Of a DNA stretch of 64,000 bases, positions 61,326-64,000 are shown one piece after another. Where the stretch lies: positions 111,655 to 175,654 of the forward strand of contig CASDUK010000003.1 in NCBI GenBank assembly GCA_949283975.1, read 5' to 3'. Both the position numbers and the translations under genes were made by a program. The notes under the pieces are model-generated. The model saw only the letters and a list, made by a program, of their open reading frames with translations. It was not told the DNA's origin and searched no databases. The stretch comes from an uncultured Bacillota bacterium (GTDB lineage Bacteria; Bacillota; Clostridia; Christensenellales; UBA1242). Position 1 is the first letter of the stretch. Each line of letters opens with the position of its first letter.

Positions 61326-63086
61326 ATGTGCGGAATATACGGCTGTTGCCAGAGGGCAAAAGCGGCCAAAAGCGCGCTGTGCGGGCTTGAAAAACTTGAA
61401 TATAGAGGATATGATTCAGCTGGAATTGCTTTTTTAGAAGGCGAAAAAATTGAAATTATTAAATCTGTTGGAAAGGTTTCAAACCTAAAAATTAAGGTTG
61501 GGGAAAAAGTTTCAAACATTGCAATTGCCCACACGCGCTGGGCAACCCACGGAAGGGCAACAGCGCTTAATTGCCACCCCCACACAAGCGAAAACTTCAT
61601 AATTGTCCACAACGGGATTATTGAAAATTTTAAGGAATTAAAATCGAATATTTCCGAAAAATTTTATTCAGAAACAGATTCCGAGGTTATTGCAAAACTT
61701 CTTGAAAAAAACTTTGATGAGCTTTCTGAGATTTCTGATATTAATGAAAGAATTTTAAACTCAATTTTAAAAACCCAAAACCAACTAATAGGCTCTTGGG
61801 CGGTTATTTTAATTTGCAGAAAAAATCCCCTTAAAATCTATGCATTTAAAAATAAAAGCCCTTTAATTGTTGCAAGAGGAAAGGGAGAAAACCATGTTGC
61901 AAGCGACATAAATGCCTTTGAAAAAAGAGAAAAAAATCTTTTAAAATATTACAATTTAAATAACAGAAATATTGCCGAAATTTCACAGGAAAATATAATT
62001 TTTTATGATGAAAAATTAAATAAAATTGAAATAAAAGAAATAAAAAAACAGTGTGAAATTTGCCAGGAAAACTGCAATTATAAACACAAAATGTTAAAGG
62101 AAATAAATGAAATTCCAAAGGCAATTTACAGCACAAAAAAACATATAAAAAATTCGGATTTTAAAAAACTTTCAAAAAAATTAAAAAATTATTCAAAAAT
62201 AACAATTGTTGGCTGTGGAACGGCCTATCACGCTGGGCTTTATGGGAAATTTATATTAGAAAAATATTTAAACAAAAATGTTTCTGTTGAACTTGCAAGC
62301 GAATTTAGATATAAAACCCAAATTAAGGAGAAAAACGAACTTGTTTTAGCAATTAGCCAAAGCGGGGAAACTGCCGACACTCTTGCCGCAATTGAAATTG
62401 CAAGAAAAAACGGAGCTGAAACCGCGGCGATAACAAATGTTTGCGGGTCAAGCATAACAAGAATTTGCGATTATGTTCTTCAAACTCGCGCAGGGGCGGA
62501 AGTTGCCGTTGCTGCAACAAAAAGTTATGTTTGCCAAATTTTGGCGCTATACATGCTTGCTTCAAGCGCAAGTGGAAAGCGAATTTCACGGGGGATTGAC
62601 AAAATTGCCAACAAAACGATTTTAAGTTTTTCACTTGAAAATTTAAAGGAATTTTTGGGCGTTAAAAAATTCTTCTTTGTTGGCCGCCTTTGCGATTCGG
62701 CAACGGCAAGCGAAGGGGCGCTTAAATTAAAGGAAATTGCCTATGTCCACAGCGAAGGCTATTCGGCGGGGGAACTGAAACACGGAACGCTTTCGCTTGT
62801 TGATGAAAATTCGCTTGTAATTGCAATTATTACCCAAAGCAACATATTAGACAAAACGCTAAATGCCGTTCACGAAGTTAAAGCAAGGGGCGCAAAGGTT
62901 TTAATTGTTAGCCAGTTTGAATTGGCGGGGGAGGGAAAAGAAATTCTTCTTCCCGCGGCTAAAGAAGAAATTATGCCCCTAATTTCCGTTATTCCTCTTC
63001 AACTGTTTGCCTATCATTACAGTGAAAATAACGGCCTTAATCCAGATATGCCAAGAAACCTTGCAAAGAGCGTAACCGTTGAATAA
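61326..63086 (+). CDS. glmS: Glutamine-fructose-6-phosphate aminotransferase
   Basis: GlmS makes glucosamine 6-phosphate, the first step to UDP-GlcNAc for the cell wall. The N-terminal glutaminase begins with the nucleophile Cys2 (MCGIYGC) and has LEYRGYDSAGIA and HTRWATHGRAT. Two SIS sugar-isomerase domains follow (GCGTAYHAGLYGKF, SQSGETADTLAAIE, SEGYSAGELKHGTLSLV) and the end is PRNLAKSVTVE. 586 residues is slightly short. The middle (about 61900-62180) is very AT-rich, with Lys and Asn. Only 80 bases precede it, so no glmS ribozyme is possible. GAAGGAG is the ribosome binding site. Confidence 0.96.
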   Translation: MCGIYGCCQRAKAAKSALCGLEKLEYRGYDSAGIAFLEGEKIEIIKSVGKVSNLKIKVGEKVSNIAIAHTRWATHGRATALNCHPHTSENFIIVHNGIIENFKELKSNISEKFYSETDSEVIAKLLEKNFDELSEISDINERILNSILKTQNQLIGSWAVILICRKNPLKIYAFKNKSPLIVARGKGENHVASDINAFEKREKNLLKYYNLNNRNIAEISQENIIFYDEKLNKIEIKEIKKQCEICQENCNYKHKMLKEINEIPKAIYSTKKHIKNSDFKKLSKKLKNYSKITIVGCGTAYHAGLYGKFILEKYLNKNVSVELASEFRYKTQIKEKNELVLAISQSGETADTLAAIEIARKNGAETAAITNVCGSSITRICDYVLQTRAGAEVAVAATKSYVCQILALYMLASSASGKRISRGIDKIANKTILSFSLENLKEFLGVKKFFFVGRLCDSATASEGALKLKEIAYVHSEGYSAGELKHGTLSLVDENSLVIAIITQSNILDKTLNAVHEVKARGAKVLIVSQFELAGEGKEILLPAAKEEIMPLISVIPLQLFAYHYSENNGLNPDMPRNLAKSVTVE

Positions 63087-63096
63087 ATTTCTGTTA

Positions 63097-63126
63097 TTGA
63101 ATAAATAACATAATATTTCTTATACT
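63097..63126 (+). promoter_or_regulatory. Possible promoter of the gerA-type gene
   Basis: TTGAAT (63097-63102), 18 bases, TATACT (63121-63126), only six bases before the ATG at 63133. A forespore-type promoter would look different, and I cannot distinguish them here. Confidence 0.35.
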
Positions 63127-63132
63127 AATTTC

Positions 63133-64000
63133 ATGGTTTTTAGCGAGGTTGAAGAACTTAAAAAACAGCTTAACAGCAGCATGGACATTGTTGTTCGAGA
63201 GGTTAGCTGCGGCGGCCGTGAAATTAATTTAATTTTCGTCAAAAGCATGATTGATGAAAGCTTTTTTATTTCGGGAATTTTAAGCCCAATAATTAATTTT
63301 GGAAGCCGTCAAAGCAAAATTTCTTCTGGAAAGCCGTTTACAATTGACAACCTTGTTGGCGAAGTTTTAAAGACGATGGAGGTTAAAAAGGTTTCAAAAC
63401 AAGAGGCAAAAGATGAACTTGCCTCAAACAAAGTTCTTTTATTTTTGGAGGGGGAAGAAGTTGTTTTGTCGATAGACATTGTAAAATTTCCCGTTCGCCT
63501 TCCGTCCGAGCCGCCAACTTCCGCCGTTTTAAAAGGGCCAAGAGAGGGATTTGTTGAGGATTTAAAAACGAACATTTCTCTTTTGAGAAGGCGCTTTTCA
63601 AGCGACAAGTTGGCAATTAAAGAACTTAAAATTGGAAGGGCAAGCCAAACAAAAGTTGCAATTGCATATGTTAGCAACATTGCGGATAAAAAGCTTATTT
63701 GCCAAGTTCAAAAACGCCTTGAAAAAATTGATATAGATGGAATTGTTGATTCCTATTATTTAGTTTCCTTTCTTCAAAACAACAAGTCATCAATTTTTAA
63801 ACAGGTTGGAAGCAGCGAAAAGCCAGACATTGTTGCCTCAAAACTTTTGGAAGGAAGAGTTGCAATTTTGGTTGACAACACGCCAATTGTTTTAACAGTT
63901 CCATTTATTTATGTTGAAGACCTTCAAAACAGCAACGACTATTATTCTCTTAGCAACTACGCCAGTTATGTTCGGGTTATTAGAATTTTGGGGCTAATTT
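63133..64000 (+). CDS. GerA-family spore germination protein (partial)
   Basis: The first 289 codons of a GerA/SpoVAF-type protein; the window cuts it. The N-terminal soluble domain shows RLPSEPPTSAVLKGPREGFV, then LKTNISLLRRRF, IKELKIGRASQTKVAIAYV and KLLEGRVAILVDNTPIVLTVP, which are the conserved core before the membrane segments. These proteins are the A subunit of germinant receptors in the spore inner membrane. No Shine-Dalgarno is seen before ATG 63133. Its presence supports an endospore-forming lineage. Confidence 0.88.
   Translation, partial: MVFSEVEELKKQLNSSMDIVVREVSCGGREINLIFVKSMIDESFFISGILSPIINFGSRQSKISSGKPFTIDNLVGEVLKTMEVKKVSKQEAKDELASNKVLLFLEGEEVVLSIDIVKFPVRLPSEPPTSAVLKGPREGFVEDLKTNISLLRRRFSSDKLAIKELKIGRASQTKVAIAYVSNIADKKLICQVQKRLEKIDIDGIVDSYYLVSFLQNNKSSIFKQVGSSEKPDIVASKLLEGRVAILVDNTPIVLTVPFIYVEDLQNSNDYYSLSNYASYVRVIRILGLI

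Overview
The window is a contiguous stretch of an AT-rich bacterial chromosome. Most genes are recognisable housekeeping genes of an endospore-forming Clostridia-type Firmicute: whiA, ricT, scpA/scpB, sepF, walJ, a Spo0A-family regulator, a GerA-type germinant receptor at the right edge, two DegV proteins and a VanW-family protein. The 16S rRNA gene has a Firmicutes-like body with several unusual positions. I suspect an uncultured gut Clostridia lineage (Christensenellales or vadinBB60-like), but that placement rests on memory of sequence style, not on a search. I see no CRISPR array, no insertion sequence and no tRNA gene.

Layout. 0-11 kb: a leftward block holB-ricT-trmN6-like-rsmI, then murB-PHP-whiA-dnaE-pfkA, covering replication, ribosome methylation, peptidoglycan precursors and glycolysis. 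11.2-18 kb: a Spo0A-like regulator, leftward walJ and rpsB-tsf, and rightward tig-clpP-clpX (protein folding and proteolysis). 18.1-20.1 kb: a secreted protein with a G7 tract in its promoter, followed by the broken tail of a BspA-type gene. 20.1-21.5 kb: leftward rplJ-rplL under an L10 leader, and an unannotated 51-codon ORF with a strong promoter. 21.7-27.8 kb: sepF-lspA-rluD, a 57-codon WG-like ORF, an M50 protease with scpA-scpB, DegV and rubrerythrin. 28-32 kb: a BspA-like surface protein, a CYTH-like protein and a second DegV. 32-34.2 kb: a self-contained 16S rRNA transcription unit with no 23S, 5S or tRNA. 34.3-35.3 kb: rpsF-ssb-rpsR. 35.5-48.6 kb: one giant gene for a mosaic surface protein of about 4370 residues. 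48.7-51.3 kb: rpmG-secE-nusG-rplK-rplA. 51.3-57.9 kb: VanW, two helical or ferritin-like proteins, a 909-residue membrane protein resembling conjugation-channel proteins, and an acidic zinc-ribbon protein. 58-64 kb: secA, a metallo-hydrolase, glmS and a partial gerA-type gene.

How it fits together. Growth genes (rpsB, tig, 16S rRNA, rpsF, rpmG) share promoters with a TGTGG extension directly before the -10 box and a 17-bp spacer. The accessory interest lies in the cell surface. Three loci share a BspA-type leucine-rich repeat tail module, one of them decayed. The giant gene carries a G10 run just before its repeat block, and the secreted-protein gene has G7 between its -35 and -10 boxes, so both could be phase-variable. 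The orphan conjugation-channel-like protein and the acidic zinc-ribbon protein beside secA are the least explained genes.
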